From Botrimarina hoheduenensis (GTDB lineage: Bacteria > Planctomycetota > Planctomycetia > Pirellulales > Lacipirellulaceae), in assembly GCF_007859815.1 (NCBI RefSeq), contig NZ_SJPH01000003.1, forward strand, positions 1 to 64,000: a stretch of DNA of 64,000 bases, in the 5' to 3' direction. The first letter of the stretch is position 1. Every line of letters begins with the position of its first letter. The notes below the pieces were generated by a model. That model was given only the letters and a program-made list of their open reading frames with translations, had not been told where the DNA came from and did not search any database. Shown here one piece after another: positions 1-8,836 of this stretch. Position numbers and translations under genes: made by a program.

Positions 1-170
1 TTGGGCCTCCTTGCCTTGGATGGGTTGCGTGACAACTCCCATCTAGACAAGCGAGGCCCTTCTTCGTAGGTCACTTCGTGGTAACGACTTGCGGAAAACT
101 ACGTGCCATTCGCGTTTACGACCGACGCAGCTTGCCGTATCGCACGGCGGGGGCTGTCCGTCACGTCAGC

Positions 171-2012
171 CTAGCTCGCGATGAACACCTGCTTCGGCTC
201 GAATGGCCCAACCGTAACTAGCTCATCCCGAGCCTTCGTCGGATCGGTCGTGAACATCAACACCCGGAGGTTTCGGATCGCTCGCGAGAAGCAAACGTAA
301 GCGAGCCTGCGGCTTCTCTCATGCTGGGTTTCTCGGGCTTCTCCAGAAACGCCCGGCGTCAGCATCTTCGTGAAACTGTAGAACGACCACGACGCTTCGG
401 TGTCATCGAACACGACGACGACATCGTCGTACTCTTCGCCCTTCACTCCATGCTGAGTGCTGAACGGCGTGTTCTCGTCGAGAAACGCACAGTACCGCTC
501 AACCTCAACGCCGCCCATCCCCAGCAATTCGTCTGCCAGCCAATCGCCTTTCTCTACGCGATGTTGCTCGTCATCGTACGTTTCTTCGCGAGGCTTTCTT
601 GTGAGCTGATCCGATAGCCGCTCCGAAGGCCGGATCAGCTCCTCCTCGATACAGCATTTGAGTACGTCTCGAAGCGTTTCCGCCTGGAGCTTCGAAGAGA
701 GCAAGGCTGCGATTCGATTAGCCTCGTTCTTGACCTGCGCCAGCGTCGCGCATGCCAGTGTGCCGTAGGAGCTGAACCGATGGGTGTTCTCGGCCAAACA
801 GCGGCTCAACGACCGAGTATCTCTCCCTCGGTAAGCCACCGCGATAGGAACAGCGACTCCAACGAGCGGTTTCAACAAGTAGTGCGTGCCCGATTCGTAG
901 TCATTCTTTGCTCGTTGCGACGCGTAGTCCCCATTGAACAGGTCGTGCAGGGTCAAGAAGCCGAGCCGCCGCGCGATCATCCGACGGGCCAAGAAAAGCT
1001 GCTTCGCAGTCGCGTTGTCGCTCCACCCCCAATCGGATAGGGCTTGGTGATAGGAGTCGATCGCACGCTCCAGTTGAGCTTCGCTGTATCGCTTGCCTTC
1101 TTTTGGCGTTTCGGCTTGCACCAAGGTTACTTGTACGCTGCTGGGTAGTTCGCTGTTCTGTGGGCCGGGGACTTGCTCCAGGTCATTGCGGAACCGGTTT
1201 AGCAGCTTGATGACCTCCGGGCCGCTGCGGAAGTTCTCCACCTTCGTGATGCGTGCAGCCCCCTCAGGCCCCGTAAACTCCGATTGCCCCTTGTCGTAGA
1301 TCTGCTGCATGGGATCGCCGAAGTAACCGACTACCGGCAGGCCGTCCCCGGCGCAAAGTACGTTGAGGGCGGCGACGACCTCGGGGGACGTGTCCTGGGC
1401 TTCGTCGACAAAGAAGTAGGGGTGCCGCTGGCCCAGAACCGCTCGGAACGCCTTACTCGATTCAATGAGCTCTGCCGCGATTCTCAGCAGGTCGTCATGC
1501 CCGATCTCTCCGGCGAGAAAATCGCTGTATGGGGTATCGTCCCCGTACCGAAACGTGTCAACGCTTCCTAGGTGGTCGAGAACCTGTTGCAGCGCCGCCG
1601 CCTTCTCCCTCGCGGTGATGGAGGTCTTGGTCTCGTTCCCTTTGTCTTTGTTCTTTTGCTTGTCGATATCTGCTGGCAGCAGGTGCTTGCTTACTACCTC
1701 GCGGATGCTTCGGTCATGGCCGCTCAGCACGCCCCACAGAAAACTGTGCAGCGTAGACACCAGGACGCGAGGGTCGTCGCGCAAGCGGCTGCGGATGACC
1801 TCGGCCGCCCGGTTGGTGTAGGTGATGCATACCGCCTGTTGGCCAGCTTGCAGCAGCTGATCTCCCTCCGTACGCATGAGCGTCTTCAAGGCCTCGACGA
1901 GCGAAGTCGTCTTGCCTGATCCCGCGCCCGCCACAACCGAGAAGCTGCGTCGCGCCAACAGGCACTTCTCGATCTCGCGGTCGGCCTCGGTCGGCTGGTG
2001 CTTATTCGCCAT
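171..2012 (-). CDS. UvrD/Rep-like superfamily 1 helicase, GajB-like partner of OLD nuclease
   Basis: Predicted 613-residue ATP-dependent DNA helicase. Visible SF1 motifs are Walker A AGAGSGKTT (residues 28-36), motif Ia TYTNRAA (64-70), motif II VDEAQDT (202-208), motif III GYFGDPMQQIY (about 229-239), motif IV NFRSGPE (about 260), a motif V-like QHGVKGEEYD and a motif VI-like YVCFSRA near the C terminus. The ATG at 2012 is chosen because a strong GAGGAGG precedes it by a few bases; an upstream in-frame start at 2042 would lie deeper inside the neighbouring gene. It overlaps the end of the OLD gene by 11 bases, so the two are probably translationally coupled. An OLD ATPase-nuclease paired with a UvrD-like helicase defines class 2 OLD / Gabija-type loci. 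The anti-phage role is inferred; the helicase family is clear. Confidence 0.9.
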   Translation of the reverse strand: MANKHQPTEADREIEKCLLARRSFSVVAGAGSGKTTSLVEALKTLMRTEGDQLLQAGQQAVCITYTNRAAEVIRSRLRDDPRVLVSTLHSFLWGVLSGHDRSIREVVSKHLLPADIDKQKNKDKGNETKTSITAREKAAALQQVLDHLGSVDTFRYGDDTPYSDFLAGEIGHDDLLRIAAELIESSKAFRAVLGQRHPYFFVDEAQDTSPEVVAALNVLCAGDGLPVVGYFGDPMQQIYDKGQSEFTGPEGAARITKVENFRSGPEVIKLLNRFRNDLEQVPGPQNSELPSSVQVTLVQAETPKEGKRYSEAQLERAIDSYHQALSDWGWSDNATAKQLFLARRMIARRLGFLTLHDLFNGDYASQRAKNDYESGTHYLLKPLVGVAVPIAVAYRGRDTRSLSRCLAENTHRFSSYGTLACATLAQVKNEANRIAALLSSKLQAETLRDVLKCCIEEELIRPSERLSDQLTRKPREETYDDEQHRVEKGDWLADELLGMGGVEVERYCAFLDENTPFSTQHGVKGEEYDDVVVVFDDTEASWSFYSFTKMLTPGVSGEARETQHERSRRLAYVCFSRAIRNLRVLMFTTDPTKARDELVTVGPFEPKQVFIAS

Positions 2013-4104
2013 CACCCGCCTCCTCGGACCGGGGATGCCCACTCAGCCTTAGCTTGGTTTCAAGCCATCGCAATCCCTCCGCGATGTACTCGGGCGTGGT
2101 CCACTCGGATTGAGTGTGTGCGATGTTGAGTGCAAATTCGGTCTTTTTGAACGACTTGGAATGCACCGCCTTGTAGACCGTCTCGTACTCAGCTGCGTGG
2201 TCAAGCCCATTGGCCAGGTCATCGGTAAGCGACAGATCACCTTTGCGAAACAGGGTCATGTTCTCATAGACGAACGTCTCCTCGAACGTTCTGCCGTGCA
2301 TTGTCTCCGTGCGCTCAGCAACGGACGAGGGCCTCTGGTAGGTGACATAGCAAACGCCTGCTTGCACCGTTCGCTGCGCATCTGTGAGGGCAACCAATTC
2401 CTCGATCGTTGTCTTGCCGAGCAACGCCTTAAGCGCTCCGTTGGAAGTCGAGGCGCCGGGAGTGTTCGCGGGGACGGCGCCGTCCCTCTTTTTGCCTTCG
2501 ACTGGCCCTACCGAATCAACATCGGTGATGACGAGGTAGGGCAGCCCGAGGAATCGCATCAGGCCCGCAAACCTATGGGCATAGGCGCCGCTCACCTCGA
2601 GCACGGTCAGGTAGCTCCGTCGTAGCGCGGGCGCCGCTTTATCAACCATTAAAGGGAGCAGCAGATTCTCGGCGGCACCTTCTACCAAGACAGCCGCGTC
2701 AGCGAAAAAAAGGTCGCAGTGGGTAAGTCTCAGATAACGCTGCAGGAACCGGCGGGTCTCGTCTTCGGTCCATTGATCGTCGTCGTTCGCCACTTCTCCG
2801 TCGCCGGGAGAGAAGCGTTTCAGGTTCAATACCTCCGAAGCATTCATCCCGGACGTGTCGGGCGTGTCAGCCACTCCGCGGCATCGACGGAAGTACCGGA
2901 CGCTGTCGAAGTCGACCGTATCGAGGATGTGCGATGAGTGAGTCGTCACCACTAGCTGAGGCGTCATCTCCGATTGCTCGTACTTTGTGGCGGCAGCCTC
3001 AACGATTCTCCAGACATTGCTAATGAAGGTCTGTTGGGCCTGGGCGTGGAGGTGTACCTCCGGCTCTTCAACGAATACCACTAGGCAGGCCGGTCTCGCC
3101 TCCTTGGTCTGCATCCAGTGCAGGTGGTGATCGCAGACGCGGAGGGTCATGAAGATCAGGTTCTTCACGCCGAGTCCGTTGTAGTTCTCGGGCAGCGGGT
3201 GCTCGGTCGCTGCGTCGACGTAGGCCAACGTCGCGTTGTGCTGCAGCGCAGTCTCGGACTGAAGTGCCGAGATGATGCGAGGCGTTCGATCATTAACGGA
3301 CGGAACACCGAGGCCCTGGAGCGAATCGAGCAGCTCCCCGAATACGTTGGCGAAGTGAACAGTTAGTCCTGCGTTGTGCTCGTCGATCAGGCGGTTGGCG
3401 TCATCGCTGGCTTCCGCCTTGTCGAGGTGGCGCCGGTAGTAAGACGTAAACACCTTCGACAGCAAGGTGCTACCACCGCGCTCGTGGTCGTCGAGCCCCC
3501 GCTGCGCCTCGACGTACCTGGCTTGGATTAGCGACTTGAGAAGCGGCTTGCACCGATCCTTTGCAAGCAGCGTGTCGTCCACTCCCTCGTTCGTCCGTTC
3601 GAGCTTGTAGTACTCGAGCCCTGAGTGCTGCTTGAGGACGCCAGGAAGGCAGAGGTAGTCGCTGATAGGCTTGCTGGGACTCTCGGCCCCCGTCGGCGTC
3701 AGACGCGCCGCGTAGTCATCTCGGAGCTTGTCGAGGTCTTTCAGCGCAAACCGAACGCGGATGCCCACCTCTTGATGCTCGCCAAGCAGATCGGGCAACA
3801 GATCGCTGACCCTTCCGTAGTCTTGCTCCGGGTCTACCGAGAACCAGAGGTCGAGGTCGATTGACGGCAGTGACGCGCCGTCGGCTTCCGTGTCTTCGCC
3901 GAAGTCGTTGAAGCTCTTGAGCGTCGAAGCGGAGAAGTCGTGAAATGCAAAGTCGCCGTCTCCAAGGAAGAGTCGAAACAGGTCGGTCACGGAGGTCTTG
4001 CCGCTGTTGTTCGGGCCGACAAATACCGTCTCGCCTGGCTCGAAGTCGATCGAGACGTCTTCGAGCCGCCGGAAGTTGCGGATGTTGGCTTGCTTGAGTC
4101 TCAT
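2002..4104 (-). CDS. OLD-family ATP-dependent endonuclease (ATPase-TOPRIM), GajA-like
   Basis: A 700-residue AAA/ABC-type ATPase fused to a TOPRIM nuclease. The N-terminal SMC/RecF-like start NFRRLEDVSIDFEPGE leads into Walker A GPNNSGKT (30-37). An OLD-type NGLGVKNLI signature lies near 309-317, Walker B LVVFVEEPEVHLH at 341-353 and the H-loop TTHS at 387-390. TOPRIM acidic residues are seen in VLVEGAAEN (E475) and ITDVDS (D528, D530), followed by a late RTFEETFVYEN motif. The KKTEFALNIA...YIAEGLRWLE tail is typical of OLD C termini. It is first in a two-gene operon with the UvrD-like helicase, so it is a class 2 OLD protein as in Gabija. GajA proteins are usually shorter (about 580 residues), so this is a variant. 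No good ribosome binding site precedes the ATG at 4104. Confidence 0.9.
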   Translation of the reverse strand: MRLKQANIRNFRRLEDVSIDFEPGETVFVGPNNSGKTSVTDLFRLFLGDGDFAFHDFSASTLKSFNDFGEDTEADGASLPSIDLDLWFSVDPEQDYGRVSDLLPDLLGEHQEVGIRVRFALKDLDKLRDDYAARLTPTGAESPSKPISDYLCLPGVLKQHSGLEYYKLERTNEGVDDTLLAKDRCKPLLKSLIQARYVEAQRGLDDHERGGSTLLSKVFTSYYRRHLDKAEASDDANRLIDEHNAGLTVHFANVFGELLDSLQGLGVPSVNDRTPRIISALQSETALQHNATLAYVDAATEHPLPENYNGLGVKNLIFMTLRVCDHHLHWMQTKEARPACLVVFVEEPEVHLHAQAQQTFISNVWRIVEAAATKYEQSEMTPQLVVTTHSSHILDTVDFDSVRYFRRCRGVADTPDTSGMNASEVLNLKRFSPGDGEVANDDDQWTEDETRRFLQRYLRLTHCDLFFADAAVLVEGAAENLLLPLMVDKAAPALRRSYLTVLEVSGAYAHRFAGLMRFLGLPYLVITDVDSVGPVEGKKRDGAVPANTPGASTSNGALKALLGKTTIEELVALTDAQRTVQAGVCYVTYQRPSSVAERTETMHGRTFEETFVYENMTLFRKGDLSLTDDLANGLDHAAEYETVYKAVHSKSFKKTEFALNIAHTQSEWTTPEYIAEGLRWLETKLRLSGHPRSEEAGDGE

Positions 4105-4560
4105 GGGCAGAGAACCGCTCTGTTGGGCCGACTAGGTCACGACGTAATCATAGCGATATCTCCTCCCGCCGCAGCTACTGAGACACGGGCCACGAGGTAG
4201 TCGGGGGGCACTGTGACAGAAAGTTGTCACGCACCTCGTCGCACCTCAACAAGTCGCTAAGGTTCGTCACCGATGGGGTACAGAGGTGGAGTACGCAGCA
4301 GTTGGAGCGAACCTGCGTCGGCCCGACACGCCGAGGAGTGTTTGGCACGCTTCAGAGCCATTGCGTTGACTCACTAGCCATCTCCACCGCACATAGCTTT
4401 GACGCAAGGCAGTCAACGCTCGCGGGGAGACGAGAACGCCGTAGCGGTTGATCAAGCAGCGTGCTTCCCGCTGTCGTACTTCGTGACCGATGTCGAACCG
4501 ACTGAGACTCTCGCCGGTCGTCGTCGACACTAGAGGCTCTTTACGTCGCAAATTTCGGCC
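4105..4560. other. 456-bp spacer between integrase and OLD gene
   Basis: No convincing gene is seen. A minus-strand open frame (4267-4551, 94 codons, rich in Arg and Ser) exists, but it matches no family I know and has no clear ribosome binding site; an excisionase or cargo gene cannot be excluded. The stretch must hold the promoter of the OLD-helicase operon and contains an inverted repeat at 4213-4230. Confidence 0.4.
4213..4230. promoter_or_regulatory. Inverted repeat GTGACA-N6-TGTCAC, possible operator
   Basis: Perfect 6-bp arms (4213-4218 and 4225-4230) separated by six bases, about 110 bp upstream of the OLD start codon. The geometry suits a dimeric regulator. No regulator gene was found in the visible part of the island, so the role is a guess. 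Confidence 0.35.
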
Positions 4561-5793
4561 TCAAGACGCTTCGTCTCGGTACACGGCATCGATAGCCGCT
4601 TGCTGCTGGGTCGGGGCCAAGTGACGGTAGCGTTGCCGCATTTCTTCGGTCTGGTGCCCCATCCAGGCGTCGATCATTCGTTGGTCGATGCCCTCCGCCA
4701 TAGCGTTCGACGCAAAAGAGTGCCGGAAGACGTGGAAGCCGCGGACCGCCTGCCAAGCCGAGTCTTTCAAGGCGACCTCGAAGAAGTGATCGGCTGCATC
4801 GGTGGTCAACGGCTGATCGTTGTCACGTGTCAGTGCGTACGGACCGGATGGGTGTTCCGCGAAGTACCGCTTGAACACCCGGCCCAGCAGATTCGTCATC
4901 GGAACCCGGCGGAAGCTCAGGGAATGCTTGCGGGAACGCTTCTTTTCGCGGACTAGAATCGTGCGTCCTTCGAAGTCGAAGTCGGCCTTCTCAGCGCGGA
5001 GCAGCTCGCTGCGTCGCATCCCGGTGTGGGCAACGAGCACGAACATCGGGTAGACAAAGGGAAGCCCGGCCTGCTTTGAGGCGTGGTCGAGCAGGCGATC
5101 CACCTCGGGGCGGGTTAGGAAGAGTGATTCCCAAAGAGCGGCTTCTTGAGCCTTCGACAACTTACCCCCGCTGACGGCCCGTTGGATCTCCGCCAGGATC
5201 TGAAAGGGGGGCTTCTCATCCCGCTTGGGGTAGATCACGTGGCTGATCGGCGGCGGGTTCTCGACGTACTCTTGCCGCTTCGCCCAGTTCCACACCAACC
5301 GGAGGGTCGTGATCTCTTTCTTGATCGTGTCGGGGGTGATCGACCGTTTTGCGTACTGATCTCTGGAGCGGAGTTCGACGTAACCCTGCACGGTGCGTGG
5401 CGTGATCGCGGCCAATCGAGTCTTGGGTTTCAGGTGCCGGAGCAGGTGCTTAAAGTGCAAACGCTCTCCAGCGAGCGTCCGGGGCTCCTTCGACCCGGGC
5501 GTGAGTTCCGCTTGGTAGACACGGAACAGATCGTCCAAAGTCTGCACCTTCGACGGCTGCCGCCTAGCTTTCCGGACCCGGGCTCCCGAGACGATGAAGG
5601 CGCCCTCTTCCACATCCGGTGGCAGCTCAACCAGCCCCATTTCGATCATCCGCAGAGCCTCCTCCACCTGCCCGAGTGAGGCAGCGGCGACGGGTCGGCT
5701 CTTGGTGCGGAGCGACCGCTTGTACTCCTGGCCGGAGTAGCGGAATCGAACACGGTAGCGACCCGAGGCCGGGTCGATTTCGAGACTGGCCAT
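4561..5793 (-). CDS. Tyrosine recombinase / phage-type integrase
   Basis: Site-specific recombinase of 410 residues from the ATG at 5793; an in-frame TTG at 5835, preceded by a GGAAGG, would add 14 residues and may be the true start. The catalytic set is visible: Arg260 in HTGMRRSEL, His354 and Arg357 in HVFRHSF, His380 in MGHQ and the nucleophile Tyr389 in RQRYRHL. The region around residues 75-180 fits the SAM-like core-binding domain. It lies 170 bp from the 3' end of tRNA-His and points away from it, the standard layout of an integrative element using the tRNA as attachment site. It probably mobilised the adjacent OLD-helicase cargo. Confidence 0.93.
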   Translation of the reverse strand: MASLEIDPASGRYRVRFRYSGQEYKRSLRTKSRPVAAASLGQVEEALRMIEMGLVELPPDVEEGAFIVSGARVRKARRQPSKVQTLDDLFRVYQAELTPGSKEPRTLAGERLHFKHLLRHLKPKTRLAAITPRTVQGYVELRSRDQYAKRSITPDTIKKEITTLRLVWNWAKRQEYVENPPPISHVIYPKRDEKPPFQILAEIQRAVSGGKLSKAQEAALWESLFLTRPEVDRLLDHASKQAGLPFVYPMFVLVAHTGMRRSELLRAEKADFDFEGRTILVREKKRSRKHSLSFRRVPMTNLLGRVFKRYFAEHPSGPYALTRDNDQPLTTDAADHFFEVALKDSAWQAVRGFHVFRHSFASNAMAEGIDQRMIDAWMGHQTEEMRQRYRHLAPTQQQAAIDAVYRDEAS

Positions 5794-5965
5794 TTGGGGG
5801 CAGTGGGAGCGAAAGAGAGCGTTCTTGTGACGCAATCATCCTTCCCTACTGCCCAATGACGGACCACCAATGTGACCGCCACACGAGTGCCACGGTGTGT
5901 CAGATCCGTGTCAGGCGGCCAAAACTGCCCGAGGGCCAATCGACGTAAGTCGTTGCCAGGTAAAG

Positions 5966-6040
5966 GGTGGCTGAGGGGTCTCGAACCCCCGACCTCCGGA
6001 ATCACAATCCGGCGCTCTAACCAGCTGAGCTACAGCCACC
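5966..6040 (-). tRNA. tRNA-His (anticodon GTG)
   Basis: Cloverleaf read on the minus strand: acceptor GTGGCTG/CAGCCAC with the histidine-specific extra G-1 at 6040 facing C73 at 5966, D-stem GCTC/GAGC, anticodon stem CCGGA/TCCGG with loop TTGTGAT, and a T-arm with loop TTCGAGA. CCA is not encoded. The 3' end faces the integrase gene, so the T-arm to 3' end is the probable attachment core. Confidence 0.95.
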
Positions 6041-6175
6041 ACAGCAGCGACTCGCCGCACGCAACCTGAGGCTCGCGGGCGAGTCTCCAAGCGTATCGCC
6101 CGCCCAGGCGGCGGTCAACGAAGCGCCCAAAGCGGTTCACCGCCCGCTCCCGAGCGGCTCGGCCAGCCCCGCACC

Positions 6176-6289
6176 TCAGCGGCGGACGACCCACGCTCGA
6201 GCAACAACAGCACCAACCACCAGCCCGGCAGCAAACGCGGTGGCGATCGTGGGCAGGTCGAACGTGGTGACATGGGCAAGCAGCGACAT
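6176..6289 (-). CDS. Small predicted membrane protein (37 aa)
   Basis: A 37-residue open frame starting MSLLAHVTTFDLPTIATA, with an uninterrupted hydrophobic alanine/valine helix over roughly residues 13-32 and a basic end (RAWVVRR). A GAGG lies eight bases before the ATG at 6289, good for this genome. The composition (one transmembrane helix, cytoplasmic positive tail) is that of a real single-span peptide rather than chance frame. It lies just upstream of the secreted DUF1570-like gene on the same strand. Function unknown. Confidence 0.55.
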   Translation of the reverse strand: MSLLAHVTTFDLPTIATAFAAGLVVGAVVARAWVVRR

Positions 6290-6361
6290 CGGAGAGACCT
6301 CAGGGGTGGTGAAGAAACGCCGGGAAAAGCGGCGCGGGGACGATGACTTCAGGGCCTGACG

Positions 6362-7636
6362 TTAGTGACCCGCGGGCACCGCCGCAAGCTCGGGCAGCCG
6401 TTCGGCCGCAAACCGCCGGTACGCGTCGTCGAGCTCAGCATAGCTCTGATCGGCAAGGCGGCTTAACTCGGCCCCGTCGGGCCGGCTGTAGTAAACCCCC
6501 TTCAGATAGCGGACGAGGGTCTCCGGCTGTTGTTCGGCGAGCATCGCCACCAGGGCGGTTGCCTGGGCATAAACCTGGGCCAAATTTGGCTGCCGCTGGA
6601 GGTCCGACTGCCCCCAAGCTGTCAGCTCGGCGATCGGCAGCGGGCTGGCAATCTGCGCAGCGGAAGCCAGCCGACCACCGCGGCCAATCGTGTACCAACC
6701 GGGCTCCGCGGGCCGAAGCGTCTCAAACCAGCAGGCCACCCCTTCAATCACCCAGAAGTTGGCGTTCTCCCCCGCCGCCCGGGCCTTGGGTGCCGACTCC
6801 TGAAACATCTGGTGTACGGCCTCGTGATAGAGCGTGGGACGCAGTCGGGCGGCCTCGGCGGGTTCCTCCGCGTGATAAAAGTGTGCCGCACGGAGGGTGT
6901 CAAAATAAATGCCGAGCGTCTCCTCGATCCGTGGTTGGCGCCGCCGCAGGTGCTCCACATACCCCTGTTTGTCGCGGTGATAGACCACGCGAAAGGGCCG
7001 ACTCGGCTTGGGAACCACGCGGTCGCCGGCGAGCAGCTGGCGCACCTCACGATCCGTTGCCCAGTAGCCCGCGAAGCGCTGCCGCCAAAGCTGATAAAGA
7101 TTCTCCAGTTCGGCAGCCAGCGCGGCCCCGGCTTCCAACGAGTGATTGGTTGTCACGAGAAAGTGGTCCGTACGCACCTGCCAGCCTTCGTCGATCGGGT
7201 CGCGCCGCTCCTGCACTTCCGCCGCGGAAACCCAGCGCCGTCCGTCCGGGCGCTCCCCCGCCGCGTAGCGTGACAGGTCCTCGGGCTTCACCCAGCCATA
7301 GCGGGCATCCCAGCGATAGCCACGGCGGGCCTGATCACGCTGGTAGGGAGTCACCCACGCGCCGTCGAGCCACTCATACCCCAGCAGCCGGCGGGCGGCC
7401 CGATGATCGGGATCAAGCGCCAACGCCTCGTGAACCAGCCGCAGGGCGTGCGACGCCTCGCCTCGCTCGGCAGCCTGCTGCGCTTCAGCAAACCGCTCGA
7501 CGGCTTGCTGGCTTTCGGGCTGAACCCCTCGCAGACCGTTGTAGACGTCCGGGGCGATCGCCAGACGCGTCGTCTCCGCGGCCCAACAACTTGTTGAGAC
7601 CGTGATCGTCAGGCAGAGGATCCAAACGGGGTGCAT
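6362..7636 (-). CDS. Secreted DUF1570-like HExxH protein
   Basis: A 424-residue exported protein with a signal peptide (MHPVWILCLTITVSTSCWA, cleavage near residue 20). Residues about 45-90 resemble a tetratricopeptide-like helical segment (AEAQQAAERGEASHALRLV). The second half resembles the planctomycete DUF1570 gluzincin-type domain: HEAVH at 271-275 gives two zinc ligands, and VIEGVACWFE some 30 residues later offers the third (Glu). It could be a periplasmic metallopeptidase, but substrate and activity are unknown. A second protein with the same layout lies at 25335-26684. Confidence 0.78.
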   Translation of the reverse strand: MHPVWILCLTITVSTSCWAAETTRLAIAPDVYNGLRGVQPESQQAVERFAEAQQAAERGEASHALRLVHEALALDPDHRAARRLLGYEWLDGAWVTPYQRDQARRGYRWDARYGWVKPEDLSRYAAGERPDGRRWVSAAEVQERRDPIDEGWQVRTDHFLVTTNHSLEAGAALAAELENLYQLWRQRFAGYWATDREVRQLLAGDRVVPKPSRPFRVVYHRDKQGYVEHLRRRQPRIEETLGIYFDTLRAAHFYHAEEPAEAARLRPTLYHEAVHQMFQESAPKARAAGENANFWVIEGVACWFETLRPAEPGWYTIGRGGRLASAAQIASPLPIAELTAWGQSDLQRQPNLAQVYAQATALVAMLAEQQPETLVRYLKGVYYSRPDGAELSRLADQSYAELDDAYRRFAAERLPELAAVPAGH

Positions 7637-7720
7637 GGTTCTAGCTTAGCCTACGAGCCGAACCGTGCTGGATTGCCGTGCTGGATTGCCGAGTGGTTTG
7701 CGCAGCGGGCTGCGGCGGAT

Positions 7721-8728
7721 TTACGCGCCGCCCTGCTCTGCCATGGCCGCATCGAAGGCGATCTGGCTGGGGGCAAAGTCGAGCTGCTGAACAAACTCGG
7801 CGGCCTCGCGGGCACCATGGTCACGATCCATGCCGCTGTCTTCCCACTCGACTGAGAGCGGTCCGTCGTAGCCCAGCACGTTCAGTGCACGGATGATCTC
7901 TTCAAAGTTTACGGCACCGCGTCCCGGTGAGCGGAAGTCCCATCCGCGCCGCGGATCGCCAAAGTTCAGGTGACTGCCCAGGATGCCGCTCCTGCCATCG
8001 AGCGTGACGATCGCGTCTTTCACATGGCAGTGATAGATCCGATCGGGAAACGCGCGGAGAAACTCGACCGGGTCGATCCCCTGCCAGAGCAGGTGGCTGG
8101 GATCAAAGTTGAAACCAAACGCCGCGCGCCGCCCCAGAACGTTGAGCGCTCGTTCGGCCGTGTGGATATCGAAGGCGATCTCGGTCGGATGAACTTCCAA
8201 TGCGAACCGTACGCCGCACTCGTCGAAGACGTCGAGTATCGGATTCCATTGCTCGGCGAAGAACTGAAAGCCCTCCTCGATCATCGCTTCGGGTGCCGGC
8301 GGGAACGAGTACAGCAGGGGCCAGATCGATGATCCCGTGAAGCCATTCACCACCCCCACGCCGAACGCCTTGGCTGCGCGAGCCGTGTTCTTCATCTCTT
8401 CAATGGCGCGCTGATTCACGTCCTGCGGCCGGCCATCACCCCAGATTCGCGGGGGTAAGATCGATTGATGCCGAGCGTCGATCCGGTCGCAAACCGCCTG
8501 ACCTACCAGATGGTTGCTGATGGCGTGGCACTCCAGATCGTAACGATCCAGCAGCGCACGCTTGTCGGACACATAGTTCGGATCATCGAGCGCCCGATCG
8601 ACCTCAAAGTGGTCTCCCCAACAGGCCAGCTCGAGCCCTTGGTAACCAAAGTCCGACGCCTTTTGGGCGAGCACTTCCAAGGGCAAATCGGCCCACTGAC
8701 CGGTGAACAGCGTAACGGGGCGGGGCAT
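7721..8728 (-). CDS. Sugar phosphate isomerase/epimerase-like TIM-barrel protein
   Basis: A 335-residue protein of the xylose isomerase-like TIM-barrel superfamily (AP endonuclease 2 fold). Metal-site type segments are seen: [12 protein letters not shown] near the start, [14 protein letters not shown] in the middle, [22 protein letters not shown] and [14 protein letters not shown] toward the end, which supply the Glu/Asp/His ligands expected in this family. The ATG at 8728 is preded by GGAG seven bases upstream; an earlier in-frame start at 8785 would add an unlikely basic leader. Many planctomycete members are of unknown substrate, so only the family is called. Confidence 0.88.
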   Translation of the reverse strand: MPRPVTLFTGQWADLPLEVLAQKASDFGYQGLELACWGDHFEVDRALDDPNYVSDKRALLDRYDLECHAISNHLVGQAVCDRIDARHQSILPPRIWGDGRPQDVNQRAIEEMKNTARAAKAFGVGVVNGFTGSSIWPLLYSFPPAPEAMIEEGFQFFAEQWNPILDVFDECGVRFALEVHPTEIAFDIHTAERALNVLGRRAAFGFNFDPSHLLWQGIDPVEFLRAFPDRIYHCHVKDAIVTLDGRSGILGSHLNFGDPRRGWDFRSPGRGAVNFEEIIRALNVLGYDGPLSVEWEDSGMDRDHGAREAAEFVQQLDFAPSQIAFDAAMAEQGGA

Positions 8729-8836
8729 AAGAAGACTCCGGCGGTGGGGGGCCAAGCGACCGTCGTTCGCAGACAACCCGACCAAGATCGGAGGGGCCGG
8801 ACGCTGCGCGAGCGCTCGCTGACCTATAGTTAGGGC

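Noticed and set aside
4267..4551. Excisionase gene beside the integrase
   Set aside because: The frame has no helix-turn-helix or known family pattern and no clear ribosome binding site; left as undecided spacer.
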